Positions 1-8,263 of a DNA stretch of 47,005 nucleotides are shown here, piece after piece. The DNA lies in contig CALUQB010000021.1 of the NCBI GenBank assembly GCA_944322815.1, positions 1 through 47,005 of the forward strand, written 5' to 3'. The notes beneath the pieces were generated by a model that was given only the letters and a program-made list of their open reading frames with translations, ran no database searches and was not told the origin of the DNA. Within the stretch, counting starts at the first letter, position 1. Every line of letters starts with the position of its first letter. The position numbers and the translations under genes were made by a program. The DNA comes from an uncultured Bacteroidales bacterium. GTDB lineage: Bacteria > Bacteroidota > Bacteroidia > Bacteroidales > UBA932.

Positions 1-800
1 CAGTTAATGATTTTGGCGTCACTCAACCAAAAGAAAGCCTGCGAATAGTCACGCATACGGGCTTCGCTCTGCAAGGCGGACAAGACAAACTTCTTTTCAT
101 GTTTCTGCAATTGACCCGGTATTTCCTCAAAAATAGCGGCAACTTTGGTTTCCTGATTGTCGGCGTATTTGTGAATGTCATTGCGATAAAGGGCCAATAT
201 GTCACGCTTCACCTCATCAACCTTTTCAAAATCCCGCGTTTCCACATATTTGGCGACAGCCTGCGGCATACCCCCGACAATCAGGTATTGCCGGAAATAA
301 TCCATTGCCCGGCGGTGGAAAGCCTCCATAGGAAGACGTTTGTCAAACCGCATCCGTATGTAAGGCATCAGCATCCCGTCTCCCATAGCCCACAGGAATT
401 CCTCAAAATCCATTGGGAACATTTCGATGGAGTGTTCTTCGGAAGGCAACATGATGTTCTTGACATTCTTCTTGATGGAAATAAGCGAGCCTGTCTCAAT
501 GTAGTCATAACGCCTGTCAGCCACCAAATGCTTGATGGCAGCACGGGCACGGGGACAAAATTGCACTTCATCGAATATGACAAGGGAACGTGCTTCCTCG
601 TCTTTCGTCTGGCGGGGGATGAGCTTTCGCCTGAAGTAAAGCTCCAGATTCATGAAAAGCATGTCGAGGTCGTCCAGATAAAGGTTGAAAAACTCCATAA
701 CTTGCGGATTTACCTTGCTGAAGTCTACCAAAATGTAAGACGCATATTCCTTATGTGCAAATTCTTCCCCAAAAAGGCTGTGGGTCACCCTCGGTTTCAT
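1..800 (-). pseudogene. AAA ATPase with DUF4143 domain, 5'-truncated and cut by the window edge
   Basis: One open minus-strand frame runs from an ATG at 798-800 to the left edge with no stop, so the 3' end is outside the window. It encodes a Walker B segment (SLVIFDEVQF), a sensor-like stretch (YDYIETGSLIS) and the DUF4143 signature (YLIVGGMPQAVAKYVE), typical of the ATPases that Bacteroidetes carry in many diverged copies. Family members begin with a P-loop (GxRxxGKS/T) about 20 residues before the EFAHKEYASYILVDFS segment. Here the frame has an in-frame TGA two codons before the ATG, and no P-loop is visible in any minus frame up to about position 960. I therefore infer loss of the 5' end. 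The role of the family is uncertain. An intact variant using another nucleotide-binding arrangement is unlikely. Confidence 0.65.
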
Positions 801-1203
801 TTCTCAAATCCCTATCAACCGATACTCCCCATAGGCCTACCAGTGACCTGAACTTAACCTATCCTATCCCGCCCTGCATCAATTCCAAAGACAGGATTTC
901 AAATATTTCATCAATACCATAACGGCACATCAAAAGAATCTCTATCTTTGCAGGATATATGCGGCTTTTCTCCTACCGGGATCAGGCCACTTTAAACTGA
1001 AAGTTCTTTGATGTCTTTTTTTGAAGTTAGACGGTTTTTCGACCGGATAGAACGACCAAAATCCGCAGAAAAAACCAATACAACTTACAAATTAATGGAT
1101 ATGGTTTTCAGCCAAAACACACGAAAATTTTGTTACTCGTTTGTTACTTTTACCCTATTCAAGACACAAAAGAACCACTTAAAATATTAATTAACAAGAA
1201 TAT
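801..1203. other. Non-coding gap with possible obg leader
   Basis: There is no credible gene in these 400 bases. On the plus strand there is a perfect Bacteroidetes -7 box (TATCTTTG, 943-950) without a clear TTTG -33 box, and a GTTCTTTGA stretch at 1003-1011 that resembles the boxA-like sequence often seen in Bacteroidetes rRNA leaders. Both would lie in a roughly 250-base leader of obg. The last 100 bases before obg are A+T-rich. A 60-codon frame at 1008-1190 shows no family resemblance and is not called. Confidence 0.4.
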
Positions 1204-2205
1204 ATGCCAGACAGCAATTTCATAGACTATGTGAAGATATACTGTGCTTCCGGAAACGGAGGTGCAGGTTCCACACATCTGCACAGAGCCAAATATGTAC
1301 CGAAGGGCGGACCGGACGGAGGTGACGGAGGACGCGGAGGACATATCATCCTCAGGGCGAATCCACAGTTCTGGACTCTTATCCATCTGAAATACCGCAA
1401 GCACATCAAGGCTGAACATGGAGGTGCAGGAAGCGGACAGTTGCGCAAGGGAAAAAACGGAGAGGACGTTTACCTGGATGTCCCCGTAGGTACGGTGGCC
1501 AGGAATGCAGAAACAGGAGAAATACTGTTCGAACTTCTCGAACCGGGAGAAGAAAGGATACTGGTAAAAGGTGGACGCGGAGGACTTGGAAACAACAACT
1601 TCAAATCCGCTACAAATCAGACTCCGCGATATTCGCAGCCGGGTGAACCTGGTGAAGAAGGCTGGTTTATCCTGGAACTGAAAGTACTTGCAGACGTAGG
1701 ACTCGTGGGATTTCCGAATGCCGGCAAATCGACATTGCTCGCCGCAGTTTCTGCGGCGAAGCCTAAAATAGCGAACTACCCGTTCACCACGATGGAGCCG
1801 AATCTCGGAATAGTGAGCTACTACGATGACCAGTCTTTCGTGATGGCAGATATCCCCGGCATCATCGAAGGTGCGCATCTGGGCAAAGGCATAGGACTGA
1901 GATTCCTCAGGCACATCGAAAGGAATTCCATACTCCTCTTCCTGATACCTGCCGACAGTACTGATCCGGGCCATGACTATGAAATACTTCTGAATGAACT
2001 GAAAGAGTACAATCCGGAACTGCTGGTAAAAAGCCGGATACTCGGAATATCAAAGTCTGACATTCTGGACGGGAAAGCCAGATCGGAGATGGAGGCGAAG
2101 CTTCCTGGCGACGTACAGCATATCTTCTTTTCCTCACTGTCAGGAGAAAACATACCCCAGCTCAAGGACATGATCTGGAAAGCTCTTCACGAAGCCAACA
2201 TTTAG
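1204..2205 (+). CDS. obg: Obg GTPase (CgtA), ribosome assembly and stress GTPase
   Basis: This 333-residue protein has the glycine-rich Obg fold in residues 1-160 ([18 protein letters not shown]) followed by the GTPase domain: G1 GFPNAGKST at 169-177, G3 DIPG at 216-219 with the Obg-type continuation [12 protein letters not shown], a G4 written SKSD (283-286) instead of NKxD, and G5 SSLSGE near 310. The family binds the 50S subunit, acts late in ribosome assembly and responds to guanine nucleotide pools. There is no C-terminal extension. It is the first gene of a rightward block and is followed after 12 bases by the PAP2 gene, whose strong AGGAGG overlaps the obg stop region. The SKSD form is, as far as I recall, usual in Bacteroidetes. 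Confidence 0.97.
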   Translation: MPDSNFIDYVKIYCASGNGGAGSTHLHRAKYVPKGGPDGGDGGRGGHIILRANPQFWTLIHLKYRKHIKAEHGGAGSGQLRKGKNGEDVYLDVPVGTVARNAETGEILFELLEPGEERILVKGGRGGLGNNNFKSATNQTPRYSQPGEPGEEGWFILELKVLADVGLVGFPNAGKSTLLAAVSAAKPKIANYPFTTMEPNLGIVSYYDDQSFVMADIPGIIEGAHLGKGIGLRFLRHIERNSILLFLIPADSTDPGHDYEILLNELKEYNPELLVKSRILGISKSDILDGKARSEMEAKLPGDVQHIFFSSLSGENIPQLKDMIWKALHEANI

Positions 2206-2217
2206 GAGGAGACAAGC

Positions 2218-2847
2218 ATGGTTCTGTTCTGGCAGCAAATTCACGAAATAGACCAGCAGGTGACACTGGCGATAAACAGCATGCACTGCGGCTTCACCGA
2301 TGCCGTCATGGTATTCTTCTCGAGGATTCCGGTATGGATTCCCATGTATGTCCTCGTGGCTGTATTCCTGTTTCTGAGGCTGGACTGGAAAAAGGCACTG
2401 ATAGCCGTGGTATCCATCGCCCTGACATTTCTGCTCTGCGACCAGATCGCGAATCTTTTCAAGGAAGGGATAGCCCGGCTAAGACCATGTCACGATGATT
2501 TCATGGTTGGCGAGGGACTGCGCATACTGGAAGGGAAAGGCGGCATGTACGGCTTTTTTTCCGGCCATGCGGCCAATGCTTTCGGCTTCGCCGTAAGTTC
2601 ATACATGGCTTTCAGAAATGACAAAAGACTGAAGTACAGGGGTTATGCGGCATGGATCTTCTTCTGGGCGTTCATGGTCAGCCTGAGCAGGATATTCGTA
2701 GGAAAACACTACGCTGGCGATGTGACGGTCGGGATAATAGCCGGTACGGTACTCGGACTCGCATGCGGATTTCTGGCAAGATGGATCATTTCAAGAGTCC
2801 CGGACAAATGCCGGACAACAGGAAAAGTAATTCAGAAGAATTCGTAA
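2218..2847 (+). CDS. PAP2-family membrane phosphatase
   Basis: This is a 209-residue multi-pass membrane protein with the three acid-phosphatase motifs in order: KEGIARLRP (82-90), FSGH (114-117, the usual form is PSGH) and SRIFVGKHYAGD (157-168), which supplies the nucleophilic and acid-base histidines. Hydrophobic segments lie near 38-54, 60-76, 143-156 and 168-190. The family removes phosphate from lipid phosphates such as undecaprenyl diphosphate or phosphatidylglycerophosphate; the substrate here cannot be read from sequence. A strong Shine-Dalgarno (AGGAGG) sits 9 bases before the ATG. It lies between obg and the nucleotide-sugar genes with gaps of 12 and 4 bases, so it is probably cotranscribed. 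A role in undecaprenyl-phosphate recycling would fit the glycan genes downstream, but this is inference. Confidence 0.9.
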   Translation: MVLFWQQIHEIDQQVTLAINSMHCGFTDAVMVFFSRIPVWIPMYVLVAVFLFLRLDWKKALIAVVSIALTFLLCDQIANLFKEGIARLRPCHDDFMVGEGLRILEGKGGMYGFFSGHAANAFGFAVSSYMAFRNDKRLKYRGYAAWIFFWAFMVSLSRIFVGKHYAGDVTVGIIAGTVLGLACGFLARWIISRVPDKCRTTGKVIQKNS

Positions 2848-2851
2848 TACA

Positions 2852-4141
2852 ATGACAGAAAACATCACTGAAAAGATAAAAATAGCCGTCATCGGACTGG
2901 GATATGTCGGACTGCCTCTGGCAAGACTGTTCTCCACCAGGTTCATGACCATAGGATATGACATGAATCCGGCCAGGGTGGAAAGTCTGAACAAAGGCCA
3001 TGACTCCACACTTGAAGTGGATGACATGAAACTGCAGGAGGCACTTGCGGGCGGCCGTCTCGTATGTACCGCCGACTTGGAGGACATCCGGGACTGCAAT
3101 TTCTATGTAGTGGCAGTTCCCACTCCGGTAGACGTAAACCATAACCCCGACCTCTCCCCTCTCATCGGAGCCAGCGAAACTGTAGGAACCGTCATCAGCA
3201 AGGGGGATACGGTCGTATATGAATCCACGGTATATCCCGGAGTCACCGAAGAAGAATGCATCCCATGCATAGAACGGGTGTCCGGACTCAGACTTAACAC
3301 CGATTTCTTTGCAGGCTACTCACCAGAGCGCGTAAACCCCGGAGACAAGCAGCATACGGTGGAGAATATCAGGAAAATCACTTCCGGCTCCACACCAGAG
3401 ACAGCCGATCTGGTGGACAGGGTTTACAGCGAAGTCCTGGAAAACGGAACATACAAGGCATCGTCCATAAAGGTGGCCGAGGCTGCCAAAGTGATAGAAA
3501 ACAGCCAGAGAGACATAAACATAGCTTTCGTGAACGAGCTGTCCAAGATTTTCTCCCTCATGGGAATAGATACTCTCGAAGTGCTGGATGCGGCTGCCAC
3601 CAAATGGAATTTCATCAAGATGAATCCTGGCCTGGTGGGAGGACACTGCATTTCCGTAGACCCGTACTATCTGGCACAATGCGCCCAGAGACACGGTTAC
3701 AATCCCGAGATCATCCTCGCAGGACGGCGCGTAAACGACAGCATGGGAGCATACGTAGCGAACCAGACCATCAAGCTCATGCTCAAGAAAGGAATCCAGG
3801 TCCTCAAATCGAAAGTCATCATCATGGGATTCACGTTCAAGGAAAACTGTCCTGACGTAAGAAACACCAAGATCATTGACATATACAGGTCTCTGGAAGA
3901 GTATAATGTAGACCTGACAGTATATGACCCGTGGGCCAGCCGCGAGGTAGTGAAAAAAGTGTACGGAATAGACATAGTGAACGAGCTGCCGAAAGAAAGA
4001 TTCGATGCGGCCATAGTAGCCGTGGCACACGGTCAGTTCCGGAGACATGAAGTGGACATGGACGCTCTGCTTAATCCGGTACATGTCATTTATGACGTGA
4101 AAGGCATATTGCCGCAGGAAATCATTGACGGACGGCTGTAG
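2852..4141 (+). CDS. UDP-N-acetylhexosamine 6-dehydrogenase (TviB/WbpO-like)
   Basis: This 429-residue protein has the UDP-sugar dehydrogenase architecture: NAD-binding GLGYVGLP at 15-22, the helical dimer region, the catalytic cysteine Cys266 in GGHCISVDPYYL, and the C-terminal UDP-binding domain (GFTFKENCPDVRNTK). The start (IAVIGLGYVGLPLARLF, HDSTLEV) resembles the TviB/WbpO group rather than WecC/WbpA. That group oxidises C6 of UDP-GlcNAc or UDP-GalNAc twice with NAD+ to give the uronic acid. Because WbpB, WbpE and WbpD homologues follow, UDP-GlcNAc to UDP-GlcNAcA is the likely reaction, the first step towards UDP-2,3-diacetamido-glucuronate. Sequence alone does not separate the gluco from the galacto substrate. 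The gene begins 4 bases after the PAP2 stop. Confidence 0.93.
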   Translation: MTENITEKIKIAVIGLGYVGLPLARLFSTRFMTIGYDMNPARVESLNKGHDSTLEVDDMKLQEALAGGRLVCTADLEDIRDCNFYVVAVPTPVDVNHNPDLSPLIGASETVGTVISKGDTVVYESTVYPGVTEEECIPCIERVSGLRLNTDFFAGYSPERVNPGDKQHTVENIRKITSGSTPETADLVDRVYSEVLENGTYKASSIKVAEAAKVIENSQRDINIAFVNELSKIFSLMGIDTLEVLDAAATKWNFIKMNPGLVGGHCISVDPYYLAQCAQRHGYNPEIILAGRRVNDSMGAYVANQTIKLMLKKGIQVLKSKVIIMGFTFKENCPDVRNTKIIDIYRSLEEYNVDLTVYDPWASREVVKKVYGIDIVNELPKERFDAAIVAVAHGQFRRHEVDMDALLNPVHVIYDVKGILPQEIIDGRL

Positions 4142-4152
4142 GCGGTCCGTCA
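4126..4152 (+). terminator. Hairpin over the dehydrogenase stop codon
   Basis: TGACGGAC (4126-4133) is the perfect complement of GTCCGTCA (4145-4152), with the TAG stop codon in the loop. The stem is G+C-rich but no T-run follows, so it is not a standard intrinsic terminator. It could slow RNA decay or partly separate the dehydrogenase from wbpB. A second small hairpin (TGCCCT/AGGGCA, 4236-4252) sits 19 bases before the wbpB ATG. Confidence 0.4.
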
Positions 4153-4270
4153 TGACCAGGAGCAGCAGCAACGACGCCCCGGACGACGGGAACATTGCAC
4201 GGAGTGCAGAGTTATATTGGAAACAACAAAGGTATTGCCCTGGATAAGGGCACTTATAACTTATAAAAGA

Positions 4271-5251
4271 ATGGCGAATTTTGCGATAGTCGGAGTGGCC
4301 GGATACATCGCTCCGAGACACCTGAAAGCCATTGCCGATACCGGCAACAAGGTAGTGGCTGCATACGACAGGTTCGACAGTGTGGGAAGACTAGACAGTT
4401 CTTTTCCCGACTGTGCCTTTTTCACGGAGCAGGAACAGTTCGAAGAATGCGTTGACAGGCTCAAAGGCACTGAAAAACAGGTAGAATGGCTGACGGTATG
4501 CACTCCGAACTATACACACGCCCCGTTCTGCAGATACGGTCTGAAAAACGGGATGGATGTCATCTGTGAAAAGCCGGCGACCCTTCACCCGTCAGAAATA
4601 GACGAACTGGTGAAACTGGAAAAGGAAACCGGACACAAGGTGTACAATATCCTTCAGCTGCGTCTTCATGACAGCATCGCCGCACTCAAGAGAAAGGTCG
4701 ATGCAGGTCCGGCGGACAAAAAATACAATATCGAGCTTACTTACATCACTTCGAGAGGCAAATGGTACTATGCCTCCTGGAAGGGAGACAATCACAAGAG
4801 CGGAGGAATAGCGACGAATATCGGAGTGCATTTCTACGACATGTTGCAGTGGATTTTCGGTCCGGTCAGGGAAAATACAGTGCATATTTCCAGCTTCGAC
4901 CGTGTAGCCGGAAGGCTGGAGCTGGAAAAGGCTTCCGTGAAGTATTTCCTGAGCATAAACGGCGAGTGTCTTCCGCCGAATGCAGTACAAGGAGAAAAAC
5001 GGACTTACAGGACACTGAATATCGACGGGGATGAATTCGAGTTCAGCCAGGGTTTTACGGAGCTGCACACCAGGAGCTACGAAAAGATTCTGTGCGGTGA
5101 AGGCTTCCGTATCGCCGAGTCCAGGAACTGCATACAGATAGTGGAAGACATCAGAAATGCGGTACCTGTCGGGCTGACCGGAGACTTTCATCCGCTGGCG
5201 TTGAGGCCGTTGGCCGGGCATCCGTTCGGCTGGAGGGATGTTAAATATTGA
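4271..5251 (+). CDS. wbpB: WbpB-like sugar 3-dehydrogenase (Gfo/Idh/MocA family)
   Basis: I choose the ATG at 4271 because it starts the Rossmann segment directly (ANFAIVGVAGYIAPRHLKAI); this gives 326 residues, close to WbpB. Visible features are the dinucleotide-binding start, the family motif CEKPA with Lys101, and TNIGVHFYDML with His187 and Asp190, the usual catalytic residues of the family. GYIAPRH, LTYITSRG and GVATNIGVHFYD-type segments are those I associate with WbpB. WbpB oxidises C3 of UDP-GlcNAcA to the 3-keto sugar and in Pseudomonas works tightly with the transaminase WbpE, which is the next gene here. A frame upstream to 4217 is open but adds no family sequence. The 129-base gap before the gene contains two hairpins and no clear promoter. 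Confidence 0.92.
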   Translation: MANFAIVGVAGYIAPRHLKAIADTGNKVVAAYDRFDSVGRLDSSFPDCAFFTEQEQFEECVDRLKGTEKQVEWLTVCTPNYTHAPFCRYGLKNGMDVICEKPATLHPSEIDELVKLEKETGHKVYNILQLRLHDSIAALKRKVDAGPADKKYNIELTYITSRGKWYYASWKGDNHKSGGIATNIGVHFYDMLQWIFGPVRENTVHISSFDRVAGRLELEKASVKYFLSINGECLPPNAVQGEKRTYRTLNIDGDEFEFSQGFTELHTRSYEKILCGEGFRIAESRNCIQIVEDIRNAVPVGLTGDFHPLALRPLAGHPFGWRDVKY

Positions 5252-5285
5252 TTTTATGGGTAGGGGTGATATTATTGAGGCAGCA

Positions 5286-6425
5286 ATGAAAATCAATATG
5301 GTTGACCTGAAAGGTCAATATCTTAAAATAAAAGATGAAATAGATGCCGGAATCCAGGCCGTGATCGACAGTTCCGCTTTCATAAACGGACCTGCGGTCA
5401 ATGAGTTCAGACACCATCTGAGCCAATATATGGGCGGACTCGACGTGATTACATGCGCAAACGGAACGGACGCCCTCCAGATCGCCTTGATGGCCCTGGG
5501 ACTCAAGCCTGGTGACGAGGTGATAGTTCCGGCATTCACTTATGTGTCCTCCGCTGAGGTGATAGCCCTGCTCGGGCTTACTCCAGTGATGGTGGATGTG
5601 GATCCAGACACGTTCAATGTGACTGCCGGAAATATACGCAAGGCACTGACTCCGGCATCGAAAGCCGTGATTCCGGTCCATCTGTTCGGTCAGAGCTGCG
5701 ATATGGAGCCGATACTGGAACTTGCCATGGAATACGGATTACATGTGATAGAGGATAATGCCCAGGCAATAGGTGCCGAATATTCTTTCAGCGACGGACG
5801 CAGGGTCAGGACCGGTGCCATGGGAACTATCGGATGCACATCTTTCTTCCCTTCGAAAAATCTCGGTTGCTATGGAGACGGTGGCGCGATCTTCTGCTCC
5901 GATGACGCTCTGGCAGAAAAGATAGCCATGATAGCGAACCACGGGCAGAAAGTGAAGTATCATCACTCCGTTATTGGGTGCAATTCCCGTCTGGATACCA
6001 TACAGGCTGCTGTGCTGGATGTGAAACTAAGGCATCTGGACGAATATTCCAGGGCACGGAGTGATGCAGCCGCATATTATGACGGCAGGCTGACTGAACT
6101 AGATCCTGACGGCAGGTATTTTCAGATTCCGGTCAGGCAGAAGAACAGCACTCATGTATGGCACCAATATACACTGAAAATCCGCAATGGCCGGCGGGAC
6201 GGGTTGAAAGCTTTTCTGGCGGAACGCGGCATACCTTCCATGATATATTATCCACTGCCATTACAGGAGCAGGAAGCGTTCCTCGGAGTGGCCAGGGAGG
6301 CGGAAGATCTGTCCAATGCCAGAGAATGCGCATATTCTGTCCTGTCACTGCCCATGCATACCGAACTGACGCATGAAATCCAGGATGCTGTCATAGCAGG
6401 AATCATGGATTATTTCGAGCTTTAA
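5286..6425 (+). CDS. wbpE: WbpE-like PLP aminotransferase (DegT/DnrJ/EryC1)
   Basis: The ATG at 5286 gives a 379-residue protein starting MKINMVDLKGQYLKIKDEID, the usual start of this group. PLP contacts are seen at NGTDAL (59-64), the stacking/H-bond region IEDNAQAIGA (155-164, Asp157 contacts the pyridine nitrogen) and the Schiff-base Lys191 in SFFPSKNLGCYGDGG. The enzyme would place an amino group from glutamate on C3 of the 3-keto sugar made by WbpB. The wbpB stop at 5251 lies 34 bases upstream, so the two are cotranscribed, as expected for a coupled pair. Substrate assignment depends on the neighbours; on its own the protein could be any sugar aminotransferase of the family. Confidence 0.92.
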   Translation: MKINMVDLKGQYLKIKDEIDAGIQAVIDSSAFINGPAVNEFRHHLSQYMGGLDVITCANGTDALQIALMALGLKPGDEVIVPAFTYVSSAEVIALLGLTPVMVDVDPDTFNVTAGNIRKALTPASKAVIPVHLFGQSCDMEPILELAMEYGLHVIEDNAQAIGAEYSFSDGRRVRTGAMGTIGCTSFFPSKNLGCYGDGGAIFCSDDALAEKIAMIANHGQKVKYHHSVIGCNSRLDTIQAAVLDVKLRHLDEYSRARSDAAAYYDGRLTELDPDGRYFQIPVRQKNSTHVWHQYTLKIRNGRRDGLKAFLAERGIPSMIYYPLPLQEQEAFLGVAREAEDLSNARECAYSVLSLPMHTELTHEIQDAVIAGIMDYFEL

Positions 6426-6447
6426 AAGAAGCGGACATAGAGAAGTC

Positions 6448-7011
6448 ATGGAAAAAAACGGATATTTCATACACGAATCAAGTTACATCGATGATGATGT
6501 CATCATCGGAGAAGGCAGCAAGATCTGGCATTTCTGCCATATTCAGAAAGGTGCTGTCATAGGCAGGAACTGCTCGCTGGGACAGAACGTGAATATCGGC
6601 TGCAATGTGAAGATCGGGAACGGGGTCAGAATCCAGAACAATGTATCCGTTTACGAAGGTGTAGAACTGGAAGACAATGTATTCTGCGGTCCGTCTTGCG
6701 TATTTACTAACGTCCTGACTCCTCGTGCTCATTTTCCAGTCCATGGTGTCTATACACGAACTTTGGTGAAAGAGGGTGCGTCTCTTGGAGCGAACTGCAC
6801 CATAGTCTGCGGCCATACCATAGGAAAATGTGCCATGATCGCCGCCGGAGCTGTCGTGACTTCCGATGTGAAAGACTTTGCTTTAATGGCCGGTGTGCCT
6901 GCCCGACATGTCGGTTGGGTCTGTGAATGCGGCAGGAAACTCGGAGATGATCTGAAATGCTCATGCGGCCGCACCTACAGGACCGACGGAGATACCCTTG
7001 AGAAAATCTGA
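6448..7011 (+). CDS. wbpD: WbpD-like sugar N-acetyltransferase (left-handed beta-helix)
   Basis: This is a 187-residue hexapeptide-repeat protein: imperfect [IV]G-x4 turns run from about residue 12 to 150 (VIIGEGSKIW, AVIGRNCSLG, VKIGNGVRIQ), with the acetyl-CoA-side sequence SLGANCTIVCGHTIG. The start YIHESSYIDDDVIIGEG and the VFTNVLTPRA segment match the WbpD/WlbB group, which acetylates the 3-amino group to give UDP-2,3-diacetamido-2,3-dideoxy-glucuronate. The tail has two cysteine pairs (CECGRKL, CSCGRTY) that look like a small zinc ribbon. It is the last gene of the rightward block. No C2-epimerase (WbpI type) is present in the window, so the product here is probably the gluco sugar unless an epimerase lies elsewhere. 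Confidence 0.92.
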   Translation: MEKNGYFIHESSYIDDDVIIGEGSKIWHFCHIQKGAVIGRNCSLGQNVNIGCNVKIGNGVRIQNNVSVYEGVELEDNVFCGPSCVFTNVLTPRAHFPVHGVYTRTLVKEGASLGANCTIVCGHTIGKCAMIAAGAVVTSDVKDFALMAGVPARHVGWVCECGRKLGDDLKCSCGRTYRTDGDTLEKI

Positions 7012-7031
7012 CCTGATGATAAAATGAGGAT

Positions 7032-8099
7032 TTAGCGGTTAAAATTTATATTTTTAACGACCCATTTCCCGTTCCTTTTTCCGTTTTCCCGTTCCAGCAA
7101 GCCACGCTCTATCAAAGAAGGGGTCATTCGCTTGACGGTTCGGGGAGATTTGCCGATATGTACGGCAATCTCAGTTTGTGTGGCATTTGGATTGTCTTGG
7201 AGGAATTTCAACAAGGCAATTTCATCCAAAGTGCAATTCAAAGTATCATTTTGGCTCTTTGAATTATCAATGTTGGCACTTTGGAGTGCAGCGATATGAA
7301 GTGCCCTGTTATGTAACTCGTTCTTTTCACCAAACAACAAGTTCCTGAAAAACAGTTCCAAGAATGATGTGGTGGCGGATATCCCCTTTGAATAATTGTT
7401 GTAATTGGCTCTGACCAATGCATTTCTGAAATACCATGAGTGTTCCTGGAATACACTGTTGTCGAATGTGAATCCGAAAGTGTGCAGGTATTTCATGATG
7501 AACACAGCCGTAGTGCGTGTGTTTCCTTCTCCAAAGGGATGGATTTGCCAAATGTCCGAAACAAACTTACAGATATGCCTCAATGCATGGTTGGCATCAA
7601 GAGACGGATAATCGACATTCTTTTCTTGCCCGAAATCGTATTCGAGTGTTTGACGGATTAACTCATGGTTCGAATACAAAACTGTATCTCCGTCAAGCAC
7701 CCATTCTTTCTTTGTTATGTCATAATCGCGCAATCTTCCTGCAAATTTGTACAAACCCTCAAACAGTCGTCTATGGATGAGTATCAGATAATCCGGCGTG
7801 AACGAGAAGGATTTTTCGGACAATATTTCAGTGATCCTTGCAGATACCTTATCAGCTTCTTCTGTCCGTTCATTTTCTATATCCTTGCTGATTTCCTTAG
7901 ACTGATAGTAACTGTCAATCAGATGCTTTACTTCGCCGATGGTAATATCTCCTTCGATGTGTCTGCCTGCTGTTTGCAGCAAATACTCCGACGGTTTAAG
8001 GCCATCAACGTCTTGCAGGCCGATTGCAGTCTGCCATGCCTGAGCCTTTTCTTTGCTCTCAGGTTCGCCTTGTCTTATATATTTGTCGAAATCTGTCAT
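7032..8099 (-). CDS. Fic-domain protein with C-terminal winged helix
   Basis: I choose the ATG at 8097-8099 (MTDFDKYIRQ), giving 355 residues; an ATG three codons earlier (8106-8108) is possible, and the longer TTG-started frame runs into the tRNA terminator. The Fic core is HPFGEGNTRT (187-196) with catalytic His187, a GEGNTRT variant of HxFx(D/E)GNGR. SKDIEN at 71-76 matches the inhibitory-helix motif (S/T)xxxE(G/N) and lies before the Fic core, as in class II Fic proteins. A C-terminal winged-helix domain (TQTEIAVHIGKSPRTVKRMT) follows. Fic enzymes mostly transfer AMP to target proteins; the target here is unknown. The gene is more A+T-rich than its neighbours and sits alone between unrelated genes, which suggests later acquisition. 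The stop is 20 bases from the convergent wbpD stop. Confidence 0.9.
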   Translation of the reverse strand: MTDFDKYIRQGEPESKEKAQAWQTAIGLQDVDGLKPSEYLLQTAGRHIEGDITIGEVKHLIDSYYQSKEISKDIENERTEEADKVSARITEILSEKSFSFTPDYLILIHRRLFEGLYKFAGRLRDYDITKKEWVLDGDTVLYSNHELIRQTLEYDFGQEKNVDYPSLDANHALRHICKFVSDIWQIHPFGEGNTRTTAVFIMKYLHTFGFTFDNSVFQEHSWYFRNALVRANYNNYSKGISATTSFLELFFRNLLFGEKNELHNRALHIAALQSANIDNSKSQNDTLNCTLDEIALLKFLQDNPNATQTEIAVHIGKSPRTVKRMTPSLIERGLLERENGKRNGKWVVKNINFNR

Positions 8100-8151
8100 A
8101 TTATTCATTAAGAATTCAGCGGACGGAATCCATATCTTTCTGCTAAGATAC

Positions 8152-8182
8152 AAAAAAAGACCGACACTTAACAGTGCCGGTC
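8152..8182 (-). terminator. Intrinsic terminator after tRNA-Ala
   Basis: On the minus strand a 10-bp stem (GACCGGCACT/AGTGTCGGTC, one G-U pair) with a 4-base loop is followed by seven T residues. It lies just 3' of tRNA-Ala and just before fic. The wobble pair forms only in the leftward transcript, supporting that direction. Confidence 0.9.
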
Positions 8183-8186
8183 TGAT

Positions 8187-8263
8187 TGGTGGAGATAGTC
8201 GGAGTCGAACCGACGACCCTCTGCTTGCAAAGCAGATGCTCTAGCCAACTGAGCTATACCCCC
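8187..8263 (-). tRNA. tRNA-Ala (anticodon TGC), CCA encoded
   Basis: Read on the minus strand, the acceptor GGGGGTA pairs with TATCTCC and includes the G3-U70 pair that identifies alanine tRNAs. The D-stem is GCTC/GAGC. The anticodon stem-loop is TCTGC-TTTGCAA-GCAGA with anticodon TGC. The T-loop TTCGACT follows, and the gene ends in ACCA. Total length is 77 with CCA. It is transcribed leftward from a promoter 285 bases upstream and ends at an intrinsic terminator. Confidence 0.98.

Noticed and set aside
99-851. 250-codon plus-strand frame opposite the ATPase
   Set aside because: It is antisense to the clear DUF4143 sequence and has no recognisable domain.
1008-1190. 60-codon plus-strand frame before obg
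   Set aside because: No family resemblance, A+T-rich composition and position in the obg leader.
3320-4321. 333-codon minus-strand frame
   Set aside because: It lies opposite the dehydrogenase gene and has no family sequence; long antisense frames are common in this composition.
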